Below are positions 17,293 through 25,801 of a DNA stretch of 64,000 nucleotides, piece by piece. Made by a program: the position numbers and the translations under genes. The notes beneath the pieces are model-generated. The model had not been told where the DNA came from. It made no database searches and saw nothing but the letters and a program-made list of their open reading frames with translations. This DNA is from an uncultured Ruminococcus sp. (GTDB lineage: Bacteria; Bacillota; Clostridia; Oscillospirales; Acutalibacteraceae): contig CACYTI010000010.1 of assembly GCA_902777275.1 (NCBI GenBank), forward strand, positions 1-64,000, written 5' to 3'. The number at the start of each line of letters is the position of its first letter. The first letter of the stretch is position 1.

Positions 17293-18171
17293 ATGAGTAT
17301 AACCGGAAATATCAAAACCTTCGGGATCATCGGCGGAGATAAAAGGCAGCTTTTTCTTGCACAGTCGCTTCTGTCCGACGGCTTCGGAGTGATTTTGGCG
17401 GGCTTTGACAAGCTGCGCGGGCAGGGCTTTGATAATATTTCATGCGTTGAGGCGGCTGTGCTGTACAGCGACGCGGTGATTTTGCCGCTGCCGAGCGTTC
17501 GCGCCGACAAGAGCTTAAACGCTCCTCTCAGCGAGCGCAGCCTTTTCTTTTCGGATGCCGAGCTTGAGGTGCTGAGGAAAAAGCCCGTTTTTGCCGGGAT
17601 GAAGGAGCGCCTTATCCGTGCTTATCCCAAGCTTGACGGGGCAGAGGTGTTCGACTATGCCTCCCGCGAGGATTTCGCGATTCTGAACGCCGTACCGACC
17701 GCCGAGGGCGCGGTCGAGCTTGCGATGAGCGAGTTTGAGGGAACGGTTTTCGGCAGCCGCTCAATGGTCGTCGGTTTTGGCAGGATCGGAAAGATTTTGT
17801 CGCGTATGCTTCACGCGCTCGGCAGCGAGGTCACCGTCTGCGCCCGCAAGCCCTCCGACTTCGCTTTTATAGAGTCGCTCGGCTACCGCGCGAAAAACAC
17901 TCAGTCGCTTTCGCTTGTGCACGGATATGATTTGGTATTCAACACGGTGCCCGCTCTTATTTTTGACGAAACTCTGCTTCAAAACACCGACAGAACCGCT
18001 TTGGTGATAGACCTTGCCTCCGTTCCAGGAGGTGTGGATTTTGAAAGCGCGCGCCGTCTGGGGATAGACGCGAGGCGGGCGCTGGCTCTGCCCGGAAAGT
18101 GCGCTCCGAAATCCGCGGGAGAAATTATTAAAAAAACAGTATTATCTATAATCGAGGAGGTAAATCGGTGA
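17293..18171 (+). CDS. dpaA: Dipicolinate synthase subunit A
   Basis: A 292-residue DpaA (SpoVFA). It makes dipicolinic acid from dihydrodipicolinate in the mother cell during sporulation; the product is imported into the forespore core. Sequence features are an N-terminal IIGGDKRQLFLAQSL nucleotide-like motif and a second Rossmann segment VVGFGRIGKILSRML near 158-172, as in the family. The ATG at 17293 is preferred over a GTG three codons earlier. dpaB overlaps its stop by four bases (GTGA). A mother-cell type promoter lies about 90 bases upstream. Confidence 0.93.
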   Translation: MSITGNIKTFGIIGGDKRQLFLAQSLLSDGFGVILAGFDKLRGQGFDNISCVEAAVLYSDAVILPLPSVRADKSLNAPLSERSLFFSDAELEVLRKKPVFAGMKERLIRAYPKLDGAEVFDYASREDFAILNAVPTAEGAVELAMSEFEGTVFGSRSMVVGFGRIGKILSRMLHALGSEVTVCARKPSDFAFIESLGYRAKNTQSLSLVHGYDLVFNTVPALIFDETLLQNTDRTALVIDLASVPGGVDFESARRLGIDARRALALPGKCAPKSAGEIIKKTVLSIIEEVNR

Positions 18172-18740
18172 CAAAAGCAACCATTGGATTTGCGATGTGC
18201 GGTTCCTTTTGCACCTTTTCAAAGGCATTTGAACAGATGAGCGCTTTGGTGAACAGCGGCTATGACGTTATCCCGATCATGTCGCAGAACGCCTGTTCCA
18301 CTGATACGCGCTTCGGAGCGGCGGCTGACATGGTGAAGAAGGCCGGGGAAATAACGGGAAAAAGGGTGCTGAGCACGGTGGTCGATACCGAGCCGATAGG
18401 TCCGAAGAATATGTGCGACCTGCTGATTATCGCTCCCTGCACGGGCAACACGCTCGCCAAATTAGCCTTGGGCGTTACCGACACTTCGGTGACAATGGCG
18501 GCAAAATCCCATTTAAGGGTGCTGAAGCCTGTTTTGCTGTGCGCGGCTACGAATGACGCGCTCGGAGCCTCGGCGCAAAACATCGGAAGGCTGCTCAATA
18601 CCCAAAACATTTTCTTTGTTCCGCTCAGACAGGACGAACCTGTGCTGAAGCCGCGCTCGCTCGTGGCTGATTTCAAAAGGATCCCCGAATGCGCCGCTGC
18701 CGCTCTTGAAGGCAGACAGGTGCAGCCGGTTTTTATTTAG
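18168..18740 (+). CDS. dpaB: Dipicolinate synthase subunit B
   Basis: A 190-residue flavoprotein-fold DpaB (SpoVFB). It shows the N-terminal IGFAMCGSFCTFSKAF and the flavoprotein-like LLIIAPCTGNTLAKLALGVTD motif, with AATNDALGASAQNIGRL near the end. It acts with DpaA in the final step of dipicolinate synthesis. The GTG start has GGAGG about eight bases upstream and overlaps the dpaA stop, so translation is coupled. Presence of dpaAB means this organism does not depend on the EtfA-type alternative used by some clostridia. Confidence 0.95.
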   Translation: MTKATIGFAMCGSFCTFSKAFEQMSALVNSGYDVIPIMSQNACSTDTRFGAAADMVKKAGEITGKRVLSTVVDTEPIGPKNMCDLLIIAPCTGNTLAKLALGVTDTSVTMAAKSHLRVLKPVLLCAATNDALGASAQNIGRLLNTQNIFFVPLRQDEPVLKPRSLVADFKRIPECAAAALEGRQVQPVFI

Positions 18741-18816
18741 CGCCGGTCTGTTAATACGCCCGGTATTGATCCGTTCGTTATCGGCAGGGCGGAAAAGCTA
18801 TCTTTATTATAACAAG

Positions 18817-18843
18817 GGGCAGACAATTACGCGTTGTCTGCCC
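18817..18843 (+). terminator. Hairpin after dpaB
   Basis: A perfect 10-base-pair stem GGGCAGACAA/TTGTCTGCCC with a seven-base loop, 76 bases after dpaB. The following T-run is only TTG, so termination may be weak. Confidence 0.6.
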
Positions 18844-18895
18844 TTGCTACTACAGAAAGTTCCTTATTCAATATGACGAAAATTTGTTTTACATA

Positions 18896-18924
18896 TTGAA
18901 CTTGAAATATTTTTGTGCTAAAAT
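18896..18924 (+). promoter_or_regulatory. Promoter of the DUF2007-like gene and metY
   Basis: TTGAAC (18896-18901), a 17-base spacer and TAAAAT (18919-18924), about 50 bases before the start codon. Confidence 0.65.
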
Positions 18925-18973
18925 ATTTTTGACGATAAAGAAGTAAAATATGTTGCATACACAGGAGAACAGT

Positions 18974-19399
18974 ATGAAAGAAAAATCTCTGCGCTTTTTG
19001 GTCTCCGCCTCGGGCTTTGAGCTGGAGCGAATCAAAACAGCGCTTTCGGATAACGGAATACCAAACGACAGCAAGGCTCAGAAGAAGAGCTTTTCCGCAA
19101 AGGCGGTCACGGGGGTTGACAACTCCGAGCAGGATATATATGTTTCCGAGGATGATTACGACAAAGCCTACGACCTTTGTGTCGGGATAGGCGCTATAAG
19201 ACCCGAGGGCGAGGAGCAGGAGATCCTCCCCGATGACGGAAGCGCTCCCGCGCCCGCCGAAGAAGAATTTGAGGATATGCCCGATGGCAAACGAACCGCC
19301 GTAAGGATCATTTCGGCAATATTGTTTGTTCTGCTTGCCGCCATGGTGATATTCGGAACCGACGCTATAACAGGCTGGATAAAAAGCTTTTTTCAGTAA
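18974..19399 (+). CDS. DUF2007-like protein with C-terminal membrane anchor
   Basis: A 141-residue protein. The N-terminal part (FLVSASGFELERIKTALSDNGIP... YVSEDDYDKAYDL) resembles the DUF2007 putative signal-transducing domain, which recurs in membrane or zinc-associated proteins. An acidic linker (EEQEILPDDGSAPAPAEEEFEDMPDG) follows, then a single transmembrane helix near residues 112-134. The ATG at 18974 has AGGAG upstream. It lies 14 bases before metY, but a link with methionine synthesis is not obvious. Confidence 0.65.
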   Translation: MKEKSLRFLVSASGFELERIKTALSDNGIPNDSKAQKKSFSAKAVTGVDNSEQDIYVSEDDYDKAYDLCVGIGAIRPEGEEQEILPDDGSAPAPAEEEFEDMPDGKRTAVRIISAILFVLLAAMVIFGTDAITGWIKSFFQ

Positions 19400-19413
19400 G
19401 GAGATAAAATAAA

Positions 19414-20685
19414 ATGAATATTGAAACAAAGTGCCTGCACGCAGGCTATGAACCCGAGAACGGAGAGCCCAGACAGCTCCCGATCTATCAGAGCACAACA
19501 TGGAAATACGCTTCGTCCGACGATATGGGCAAGCTGTTTGACCTTGAGGCGAGCGGATATTTTTACACCCGTCTCCAGAACCCAACAAATGACGCTGTCG
19601 CCGCAAAGATCGCGGCTCTTGAAGGCGGCGTAGCGGGTATGCTCACTTCGAGCGGACAAGCCGCGAACTTCTTCGCGCTGTTTAACATCTGCGAAACGGG
19701 CAGTCACATAATCGCTTCCTCGGCGATCTACGGCGGCACCTACAATCTTTTAGGCGTAACGATGAAGAAAATGGGCATCGACGTCACATTCATCGACCAG
19801 AATCTCTCCGAGGAGGAGCTTCAAAAGGAATTCCGCCCCAACACCCGCGCCGTGTTTGGCGAGACCATCACAAATCCCACCGTTTCGGTTTTTGATATTG
19901 AAAAATTCGCGCGTCTTGCCCACAATAACGGCGTTCCGCTCATCATTGACAACACCTTTGCCACTCCCGTCAACTGCCGACCGATCGAGTTCGGAGCGGA
20001 TATCGTAACTCACTCCACCACAAAATATATGGACGGTCACGCGATAGGCGTCGGCGGAGCGATCGTTGACAGCGGAAACTTTGACTGGATGGCTCATGCC
20101 GATAAATATCCCGGCATGACGACTCCCGACGAAAGCTATCACGGACTTGTTTACGCCGAAAAGTTCGGAAAGTTCGGTTATATCACAAAGGCGACCTCGC
20201 AGCTAATGCGCGACCTCGGCTCGATCCAGTCACCGATGAACGCTTTTTATCTCAACAACGGTCTTGAGACCCTGCACGTAAGAATGAAATGCCACTGCGA
20301 AAACGCGCTTAAAATCGCCGAGTTCCTGAAAGCACAGGACAAGGTCGCGTGGATCCATTATCCCGACCTTGAGGACGACGAGAACCATGAGCTTTGCAAA
20401 AAGTATCTGCCCAACGGCTCCTGCGGCGTTTTAGCCTTTGCGGTCAAGGGCGGCAGAGATACCGCTGTCAGGTTCATGGACAGCCTCAGGCTTATGACGA
20501 TCGCCACTCACGTTGCAGACGCGAGAACCTGCCTGCTTCACCCCGCAAGCCACACTCACCGCCAGCTCAGCGAGGAACAGCTTATCGAGGCGGGCGTTGC
20601 CCCCGACCTTATCCGCCTTTCGGTAGGTCTCGAAAACGCCGACGACCTGATCGCCGATTTAAAGCAGGCGCTCGATAAGATTTAA
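19414..20685 (+). CDS. metY: O-acetylhomoserine sulfhydrylase / Cys-Met PLP enzyme
   Basis: A 423-residue fold-type I PLP enzyme of the Cys/Met metabolism family. The internal aldimine lysine lies in SDIVTHSTTKYMDGH-like sequence near residue 203 (HSTTKYMDG), with SSGQAANFFAL (cofactor loop), IIDNTFATP and a C-terminal RLSVGLENADDLIADL. Length and sequence fit O-acetylhomoserine aminocarboxypropyltransferase (direct sulfhydrylation to homocysteine); methionine gamma-lyase is a close alternative that cannot be excluded by eye. AAGGAGA precedes the start. Confidence 0.88.
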   Translation: MNIETKCLHAGYEPENGEPRQLPIYQSTTWKYASSDDMGKLFDLEASGYFYTRLQNPTNDAVAAKIAALEGGVAGMLTSSGQAANFFALFNICETGSHIIASSAIYGGTYNLLGVTMKKMGIDVTFIDQNLSEEELQKEFRPNTRAVFGETITNPTVSVFDIEKFARLAHNNGVPLIIDNTFATPVNCRPIEFGADIVTHSTTKYMDGHAIGVGGAIVDSGNFDWMAHADKYPGMTTPDESYHGLVYAEKFGKFGYITKATSQLMRDLGSIQSPMNAFYLNNGLETLHVRMKCHCENALKIAEFLKAQDKVAWIHYPDLEDDENHELCKKYLPNGSCGVLAFAVKGGRDTAVRFMDSLRLMTIATHVADARTCLLHPASHTHRQLSEEQLIEAGVAPDLIRLSVGLENADDLIADLKQALDKI

Positions 20686-20724
20686 GATAATGTCTGTAAA
20701 TTAAGCAAACGCTATGGTTATTAC

Positions 20725-20842
20725 GTAGGGGCGAACCCATGTGTTCGCCCTGTGTATCGACGTTGTTTTCCCATTCGATTTTTGATATGGATACAATGTT
20801 GTGATTCATTGCCCTTGGGCGCACACGCGGGTGCGCCCCTAC
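20725..20842 (+). repeat. GTAGGGGCG palindromic repeat, copy 1
   Basis: Begins GTAGGGGCGAACCCATG and ends GTGCGCCCCTAC. Each end can form its own hairpin (GGGCGAAC/GTTCGCCC and GGGCGCAC/GTGCGCCC). The interior CGACGTTGTTTTCCC-ATTCGATT resembles copies 2-4. Same orientation as copy 4. The rest of 20843-20980 is AT-rich and carries a GATTGTCAATTGAACTGTC short repeat. Confidence 0.8.
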
Positions 20843-20979
20843 AACAGATTTAAAAGATTATTTTTCAAATCATAATTTGTCTATTGTCTATTATTGATTG
20901 TCAATTGAACTGTCAACTGTAAATTTCTTTATATCAAATTCTTATATTCCAAATTCCACGTTAAATTGGAGGTTTTGTC

Positions 20980-21675
20980 ATGTCCGCTTTTGTTTCCGCC
21001 ATAATTGTCGCCGCCGGCGGCTCTACCCGAATGGGCACATCCGACAGCAAGCAGTTTGTTCCGCTGTTGGGCAAGCCCGCAATTGCATATACTCTGAGCG
21101 CCTTTCAGAACTGCGATTCCGTAAGCGAGATTGTGGTTGTAAGCCGCGCTCAGGACATTGAGCGCATTTCGCAGCTTGCTGAGGAAACGGGCTGCGGCAA
21201 GCTTTCCTCCGTTGTCGAAGGCGGAGACTGCCGCGCCGAGAGCGTTCAAAAGGGCATTGCCGCCGTCGATCCCAAGGCGCAGTATTTGGCAATACACGAC
21301 GGCGCGCGCCCGTTAGTCACTCCCGAAGAAATTTCGGCTGTTATTGAGGTCGCTTTTGAAACAGGAGCCGCCGCTCCGGGAACCCCCGTCACCGATACAA
21401 TAAAATTCGCCGATGAAAACAATATCATCACAGGCACTCCCGACCGCTCAACGCTGAGAGCCGTTCAGACTCCTCAGGTTTTTGAAAAGGAGCTGTACAC
21501 GCTTGCGCTCAGCGAAGCCGAGACCTTTGAGAGCGTGACCGACGACTGCTCTCTAATTGAGAACATGGGAGGAGAGGTTCAGATCGTCGAGGGAAGCTGC
21601 GAGAACATCAAGCTCACCACGCCTATCGACATTGTTATCGCCGAAAGCATTTTAGGCAAGAGGAACGCGGTATGA
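20980..21675 (+). CDS. ispD: MEP cytidylyltransferase IspD
   Basis: A 231-residue 2-C-methyl-D-erythritol 4-phosphate cytidylyltransferase, third step of the non-mevalonate isoprenoid pathway. It has the nucleotidyltransferase motif AAGGSTRMG near residue 11, the [10 protein letters not shown] block and VTDDCSLIE near the C-terminus. The GGAGG ribosome binding site is strong. ispF starts within its last codons (ATGA overlap), so the two enzymes are made together, as in many bacteria. Confidence 0.95.
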   Translation: MSAFVSAIIVAAGGSTRMGTSDSKQFVPLLGKPAIAYTLSAFQNCDSVSEIVVVSRAQDIERISQLAEETGCGKLSSVVEGGDCRAESVQKGIAAVDPKAQYLAIHDGARPLVTPEEISAVIEVAFETGAAAPGTPVTDTIKFADENNIITGTPDRSTLRAVQTPQVFEKELYTLALSEAETFESVTDDCSLIENMGGEVQIVEGSCENIKLTTPIDIVIAESILGKRNAV

Positions 21676-22148
21676 TAAGGATCGGTCACGGCTACGACGT
21701 TCACCGCTTTGCCGAGGGCAGAAAGCTCATTTTAGGCGGCGTTGAGATACCCTTTGAGCAGGGGCTTCTCGGTCATTCCGACGCCGATGTGCTCGCCCAC
21801 GCGATAATGGACGCTCTTTTGGGAGCGGCTGCTTTGGGTGATATCGGCACGCATTTTCCCGACACCGACGAATCCTACAGGGGAGCTGACAGCATGGTTC
21901 TCCTGCACGGAGTTTGCCGCATTCTCAGACAGCACGGCTACGGCATTGGAAATATCGACGCGACTGTTATCGCTCAGCGTCCGAAGCTCAAAGACTATAT
22001 TTTCACAATGCGTGAGATGATCGCGAAAAACTGCGGCATTGATGTGTCGATGATAAGCGTTAAGGCAACCACCGAAGAAAAGCTCGGCTTCACCGGCAGA
22101 ATGGAGGGCATCTCAGCCCACGCCGTAGCGCTGATAGTTAAGGATTAA
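21672..22148 (+). CDS. ispF: MECDP synthase IspF
   Basis: A 158-residue 2-C-methyl-D-erythritol 2,4-cyclodiphosphate synthase. The N-terminal [10 protein letters not shown] supplies the zinc ligands, then [25 protein letters not shown] and, late, [22 protein letters not shown], all diagnostic. It is trimeric in the family and follows IspE in the MEP pathway. Overlap with ispD is four bases. A hairpin that also holds the next gene's ribosome binding site follows at 22165-22198. Confidence 0.96.
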   Translation: MIRIGHGYDVHRFAEGRKLILGGVEIPFEQGLLGHSDADVLAHAIMDALLGAAALGDIGTHFPDTDESYRGADSMVLLHGVCRILRQHGYGIGNIDATVIAQRPKLKDYIFTMREMIAKNCGIDVSMISVKATTEEKLGFTGRMEGISAHAVALIVKD

Positions 22149-22164
22149 AAGAATAATATTAATC

Positions 22165-22198
22165 ACACCTCTCTCATACATTTGAGCGAGGTGTTTTT
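22165..22198 (+). terminator. Terminator-like hairpin that contains the next ribosome binding site
   Basis: ACACCTC-T-CTC pairs with GAG-C-GAGGTGT and is followed by TTTTT, a good terminator for ispDF. Its 3' arm GAGGTG (22188-22193) is also the only Shine-Dalgarno for the gene starting at 22199, five bases later. Confidence 0.7.
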
Positions 22199-23359
22199 AT
22201 GTTACGAAAAATAATGTCGGTATTTTTGATTATTTCGCTTTTAGGCTGTTCTGTTGTTGCAGTAAAAGCGGTTGATGCTTCGTCTGAGAACGCGCAAGCG
22301 GAAGCGCTCATTTCCGCTCCGTCGGGCGTGCTTATGGAGGCATCAACGGGTAAAATTCTTTTTGAGAAAAATCCCCATGAAAAACGTCCCTGCGCTTCCA
22401 TAACAAAGGTTATGACGCTACTGCTCGTTTTTGAGGCTATGGACAGCGGAAAGCTTGCGCTCGACGACATGATAACCGCGTCCGAGCACGCGGCTTCCAT
22501 GGGCGGCAGCGATATCTGGCTTGAGCCGGGAGAAACAATGTCCGCCGACGATATGATAAAGGCTACGGTCGTGGCGAGCGCGAACGACGCGGCTGTCGCG
22601 CTGGCGGAGCAGATCTGCGGCAGCGAGGACGAGTTTGTAAGGCAGATGAACGAACGCGCGGCTCGGCTCGGAATGGGAGACACGGTTTTCAAGAACTGCA
22701 ACGGTCTTGACGAGGACGGCCACATCACCTCCGCATATGACGTGGCGCTGATGTCAAGGGAGCTGATTAAGCATAAAAAGGTGTTCGATTACACTTCTAT
22801 CTGGCTCGATACTCTGCGCGGGGGAGAAACTCAAATCGTAAATACCAACAAGCTGCTGAAATCCTACAAGGGCATAACCGGTCTTAAAACAGGCACCACC
22901 GATGACGCGGGCTGCTGCATTTCCGCAACGGCGACGCGGGATGGGATGTCGCTTATCGGAGTGGTGCTCGGCGCGGATACCGGCAAGCAGCGGTTTGCGG
23001 ACGCGGCGGCTCTGCTCGATTACGGTTTCGCAAATTATGCGATAAAAGAATTAAAAGCTCCCGAAGATTTGCCCGATTCCGTGAAGGTCAACGGCGGAAT
23101 GGAACAGTCGGCGGCTCTCAAATGCGATGTCAACGGCAATTTGGTTGTAAACAAAGCCTCGGCTGATGAGCCGGATATCTCCGTCAGCGTTCCCGAAGAG
23201 CTTGATGCTCCTGTTTTGGAGGGTGAAAAGGTAGGCGCGGTAACGTACACGATAGGCGGCGATTCCAAAACCTTTGATGTGATATCGGGGACGGAAATAG
23301 CGGAAACCTCGTTCGGCAGGGTGTTCGGGAGACTGTTCGATTCGCTTGTTAAAATGTAG
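22199..23359 (+). CDS. D-alanyl-D-alanine carboxypeptidase (DacF-like)
   Basis: A 386-residue penicillin-binding protein of the S11 family that trims the terminal D-Ala of peptidoglycan stem peptides. A signal peptide covers about residues 1-25 (MLRKIMSVFLIISLLGCSVVAV). Catalytic motifs are SITK near 66, SAND near 126 and KTGTT near 229; a beta-rich C-terminal domain follows. A cysteine at residue 17 could suggest a lipobox, but it lies within the hydrophobic core. Its ribosome binding site lies in the 3' arm of a terminator hairpin. Whether it is the sporulation DacF or a vegetative DacA paralogue is not decided. Confidence 0.9.
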   Translation: MLRKIMSVFLIISLLGCSVVAVKAVDASSENAQAEALISAPSGVLMEASTGKILFEKNPHEKRPCASITKVMTLLLVFEAMDSGKLALDDMITASEHAASMGGSDIWLEPGETMSADDMIKATVVASANDAAVALAEQICGSEDEFVRQMNERAARLGMGDTVFKNCNGLDEDGHITSAYDVALMSRELIKHKKVFDYTSIWLDTLRGGETQIVNTNKLLKSYKGITGLKTGTTDDAGCCISATATRDGMSLIGVVLGADTGKQRFADAAALLDYGFANYAIKELKAPEDLPDSVKVNGGMEQSAALKCDVNGNLVVNKASADEPDISVSVPEELDAPVLEGEKVGAVTYTIGGDSKTFDVISGTEIAETSFGRVFGRLFDSLVKM

Positions 23360-23417
23360 GGAAAATCCGTATTCTGAAAAATATATGCCGTTGCCCGTAA
23401 GAAAAACCGAAAATGCC

Positions 23418-23446
23418 TTGCAAAAAATGCGGTTGTATAGTATAAT
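23418..23446 (+). promoter_or_regulatory. Promoter of pgi
   Basis: TTGCAA (23418-23423), a 17-base spacer and TATAAT (23441-23446), about 34 bases before the start codon. Confidence 0.8.
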
Positions 23447-23479
23447 AGAAACGAATAGTATAATTATGGAGGTTTATAT

Positions 23480-24817
23480 ATGGCTACTAAATTAACTGAC
23501 AAATATTTACAGGGGTTTATTTCCGAGCATGAGTACGCAGGCGTCGCCGAAGAGGTCAAATCGGCTCACAAGGCGCTCCACAGCGGCACAGGTCTCGGCA
23601 ATGATTTTATCGGCTGGCTCAATCTTCCGACCGATTACGATAAAGAGGAGTTCGCCCGCATTAAGGCGGCTGCCGAAAAAATCAAAAAGGACACCGACGT
23701 GTTTATCGTTATCGGCATCGGCGGCTCTTATCTCGGCGCGCGCGCCGCTATTGAGTTTTTGACCTCGCAGAACTACAACCTTACCTGCAAGGACACTCCT
23801 CAGATTTTCTTTACGGGCAATTCCATCAGCTCCTCGGCTCTGTCCGAGATCATCTCGCTCTGCGAGGGCAAGGACGTTTCCGTAAACATGATTTCCAAGT
23901 CGGGTACCACCACCGAGCCCGCAATTGCTTTCCGCGTATTCCGCGAAATGCTCGAAAAGAAATACGGCAAGGACGGCGCGCGTGAGAGGATCTACTGCAC
24001 GACCGACAAGGCTCGCGGAACTCTGAAGGCACTTGCCGACGAGGAAGGCTACGAAACATTCGTAGTACCCGACGATGTAGGCGGCAGATTCTCCGTGCTT
24101 ACAGCGGTTGGTCTTCTTCCTATCGCGGTATCCGGCGCGGATATCGACGCTCTTATGCAGGGCGCTCAGGCGGCTCAGAAGGAGCTTGACAACGACGACC
24201 TTATGACAAACGATTGCTACAAGTACGCGGCTATCCGCAATATCCTCTACCGCAAGGGCAAGGTCACCGAGGTAATGGTTTCCTATGAACCCGATTACGC
24301 TCTTATGGCTGAGTGGTTCAAGCAGCTCTACGGCGAGAGCGAGGGCAAGGACAACAAGGGCATTTTCCCCACAAGCGTTATCTTCTCAACCGACCTGCAT
24401 TCCTTAGGTCAGTACATTCAGGACGGCAGGCGTACAATGTTCGAGACGGTAGTGCTCTTTGACAAATGCAAAAAAGAGGTCACTCTCGGCACCGATCCCA
24501 CAAACGTTGACGGCTTGAACTTCTTGGCGGGCAAGACGATGGGCTTTGTTAACCGCAAGGCGTTCGAGGGCACCGTGCTTGCGCACAACGACGGCGGCGT
24601 TCCCAACGTTGTTATCAACGTTCCCGAAATGAACGAAGCTGAGCTCGGCTATCTTATCTACTTCTTTGAGAAGTCCTGCGCTATTTCGGGCTATATGTTA
24701 GGCGTTAATCCCTTTAACCAGCCCGGCGTAGAAAGCTACAAAAAGAATATGTTCGCTCTGCTCGGCAAGCCCGGATTTGAGGATCAGAAGGCGGCTCTTG
24801 AGGCAAGACTCGGCTAA
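23480..24817 (+). CDS. pgi: Glucose-6-phosphate isomerase
   Basis: A 445-residue Pgi of the short Firmicutes type. It interconverts glucose 6-phosphate and fructose 6-phosphate in glycolysis. Visible features are [18 protein letters not shown] (phosphate binding), [15 protein letters not shown], the [19 protein letters not shown] signature and the late [12 protein letters not shown] with the catalytic lysine. GGAGG precedes the ATG. It has its own promoter and is followed by a P-loop protein. Confidence 0.97.
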   Translation: MATKLTDKYLQGFISEHEYAGVAEEVKSAHKALHSGTGLGNDFIGWLNLPTDYDKEEFARIKAAAEKIKKDTDVFIVIGIGGSYLGARAAIEFLTSQNYNLTCKDTPQIFFTGNSISSSALSEIISLCEGKDVSVNMISKSGTTTEPAIAFRVFREMLEKKYGKDGARERIYCTTDKARGTLKALADEEGYETFVVPDDVGGRFSVLTAVGLLPIAVSGADIDALMQGAQAAQKELDNDDLMTNDCYKYAAIRNILYRKGKVTEVMVSYEPDYALMAEWFKQLYGESEGKDNKGIFPTSVIFSTDLHSLGQYIQDGRRTMFETVVLFDKCKKEVTLGTDPTNVDGLNFLAGKTMGFVNRKAFEGTVLAHNDGGVPNVVINVPEMNEAELGYLIYFFEKSCAISGYMLGVNPFNQPGVESYKKNMFALLGKPGFEDQKAALEARLG

Positions 24818-24880
24818 ATTTCTTTGATAATCAAATTTACATCGAATACGAAACAATAAAATTTCAGGAGGAATTTCACA

Positions 24881-25297
24881 ATGGTTACTTTACTTATCGG
24901 AAAAAAAGGAACAGGAAAAACCAAAAAGCTTATCACCCGCGCTAACGAGGCGGTCAAGCTTTCATCAGGCAATGTTGTTGTCATTGAAAAGGGCGCGAAG
25001 CTCACTTATGACGTGACTCATAAGGCGAGACTCATCGACACCGATCAGTATTCTATCTCCGGATATGATATGCTCTACGGCTTTATCAGCGGCATTTGCG
25101 CCGGCAACTACGACGTTACCGATATTTTGGTTGATTCCACCTTTAAGATTTGCAAGGACGGCATTGCGGGTCTTGACAATTTCACAAAGAAGCTTCAGGA
25201 GCTCAGCGACGCCTGCTCCACCAACATCGTCCTGCTGATTTCGGCGGATGAAGCGGACATTCCCGATAATATTAACGCCGTTTGCGAAAAGGTTTGA
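24881..25297 (+). CDS. Small P-loop ATPase-like protein
   Basis: A 138-residue protein with a Walker A motif GKKGTGKT (residues 7-14) at the very N-terminus and a hydrophobic ILVD strand that may serve as Walker B (about 84-88). No DNA-binding or membrane segment is seen. Some database entries call similar clostridial proteins PilT-like, which is not supported by this short sequence. It lies 63 bases after pgi with AGGAGG upstream, so cotranscription is likely. Function unknown. Confidence 0.7.
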   Translation: MVTLLIGKKGTGKTKKLITRANEAVKLSSGNVVVIEKGAKLTYDVTHKARLIDTDQYSISGYDMLYGFISGICAGNYDVTDILVDSTFKICKDGIAGLDNFTKKLQELSDACSTNIVLLISADEADIPDNINAVCEKV

Positions 25298-25328
25298 TAA
25301 ACTGTTTTGTAACTATATATAATAAATG

Positions 25329-25376
25329 AAAACCGACCGGCTTTCGTTGTCCTGACAGCGAGCCGGTCGGTTTTTA
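25329..25376 (+). terminator. Terminator of the pgi operon
   Basis: AAAACCGACCGGCT pairs perfectly with AGCCGGTCGGTTTT across an 18-base loop, with TTTTT following. Confidence 0.9.
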
Positions 25377-25434
25377 GTGTGGAGTGTGCGCCGGTGGGCG
25401 CTTTCGGCGCCTATTGATAAAAACATAAAAAAAT

Positions 25435-25486
25435 AACCTTCCTTCAACGGCGCGTTTTATCGCGTGCAAAGAAGGAAGGTTTTTTT
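25435..25486 (+). terminator. Second terminator-like hairpin
   Basis: AACCTTCCTTC/GAAGGAAGGTT perfect stem enclosing a smaller GCGCG-containing hairpin, then TTTTT. No gene lies between it and the preceding terminator. The interval to 25802 otherwise holds a repeat copy. Confidence 0.75.
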
Positions 25487-25560
25487 GATGTTAAGGGATG
25501 CGGATTGCCATCCCGTGGCAACTGGCGCATATGGATAAATATGCCGTAATCCTTGTGTTA

Positions 25561-25676
25561 GTAGGGGCGCACCGATGTGTGCGCCCGAGAGCGTTGAACA
25601 AAACGTCTGTATTCCTATCGACAATCGGACGTGGAATAAACCTCGGTGCGAGGACAGCCGCAAGGGCTGTCCCTAC
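25561..25676 (-). repeat. GTAGGGGCG palindromic repeat, copy 2
   Basis: Begins GTAGGGGCGCACCGATG and ends GGGCTGTCCCTAC. The interior, read on the minus strand (CACGTCCGATTGTCGATAGG), closely matches copy 4 and copy 3. The arms differ from copy 1 (GCAC/GTGC instead of GAAC/GTTC) but still pair. A further GTAGTGACAGGGC... CCCTGTC hairpin follows at 25710-25740. Confidence 0.8.
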
Positions 25677-25801
25677 AATCACAAGGTAGTGTTTACTATC
25701 AGTTTTACTTTACTGCCGTAGTGACAGGGCTTGCCCCTGTCAAAACGTTTCCCAACAGCGTACTATAAACGCGGGAGCAAAACTCATAAACAAATCAACG
25801 G

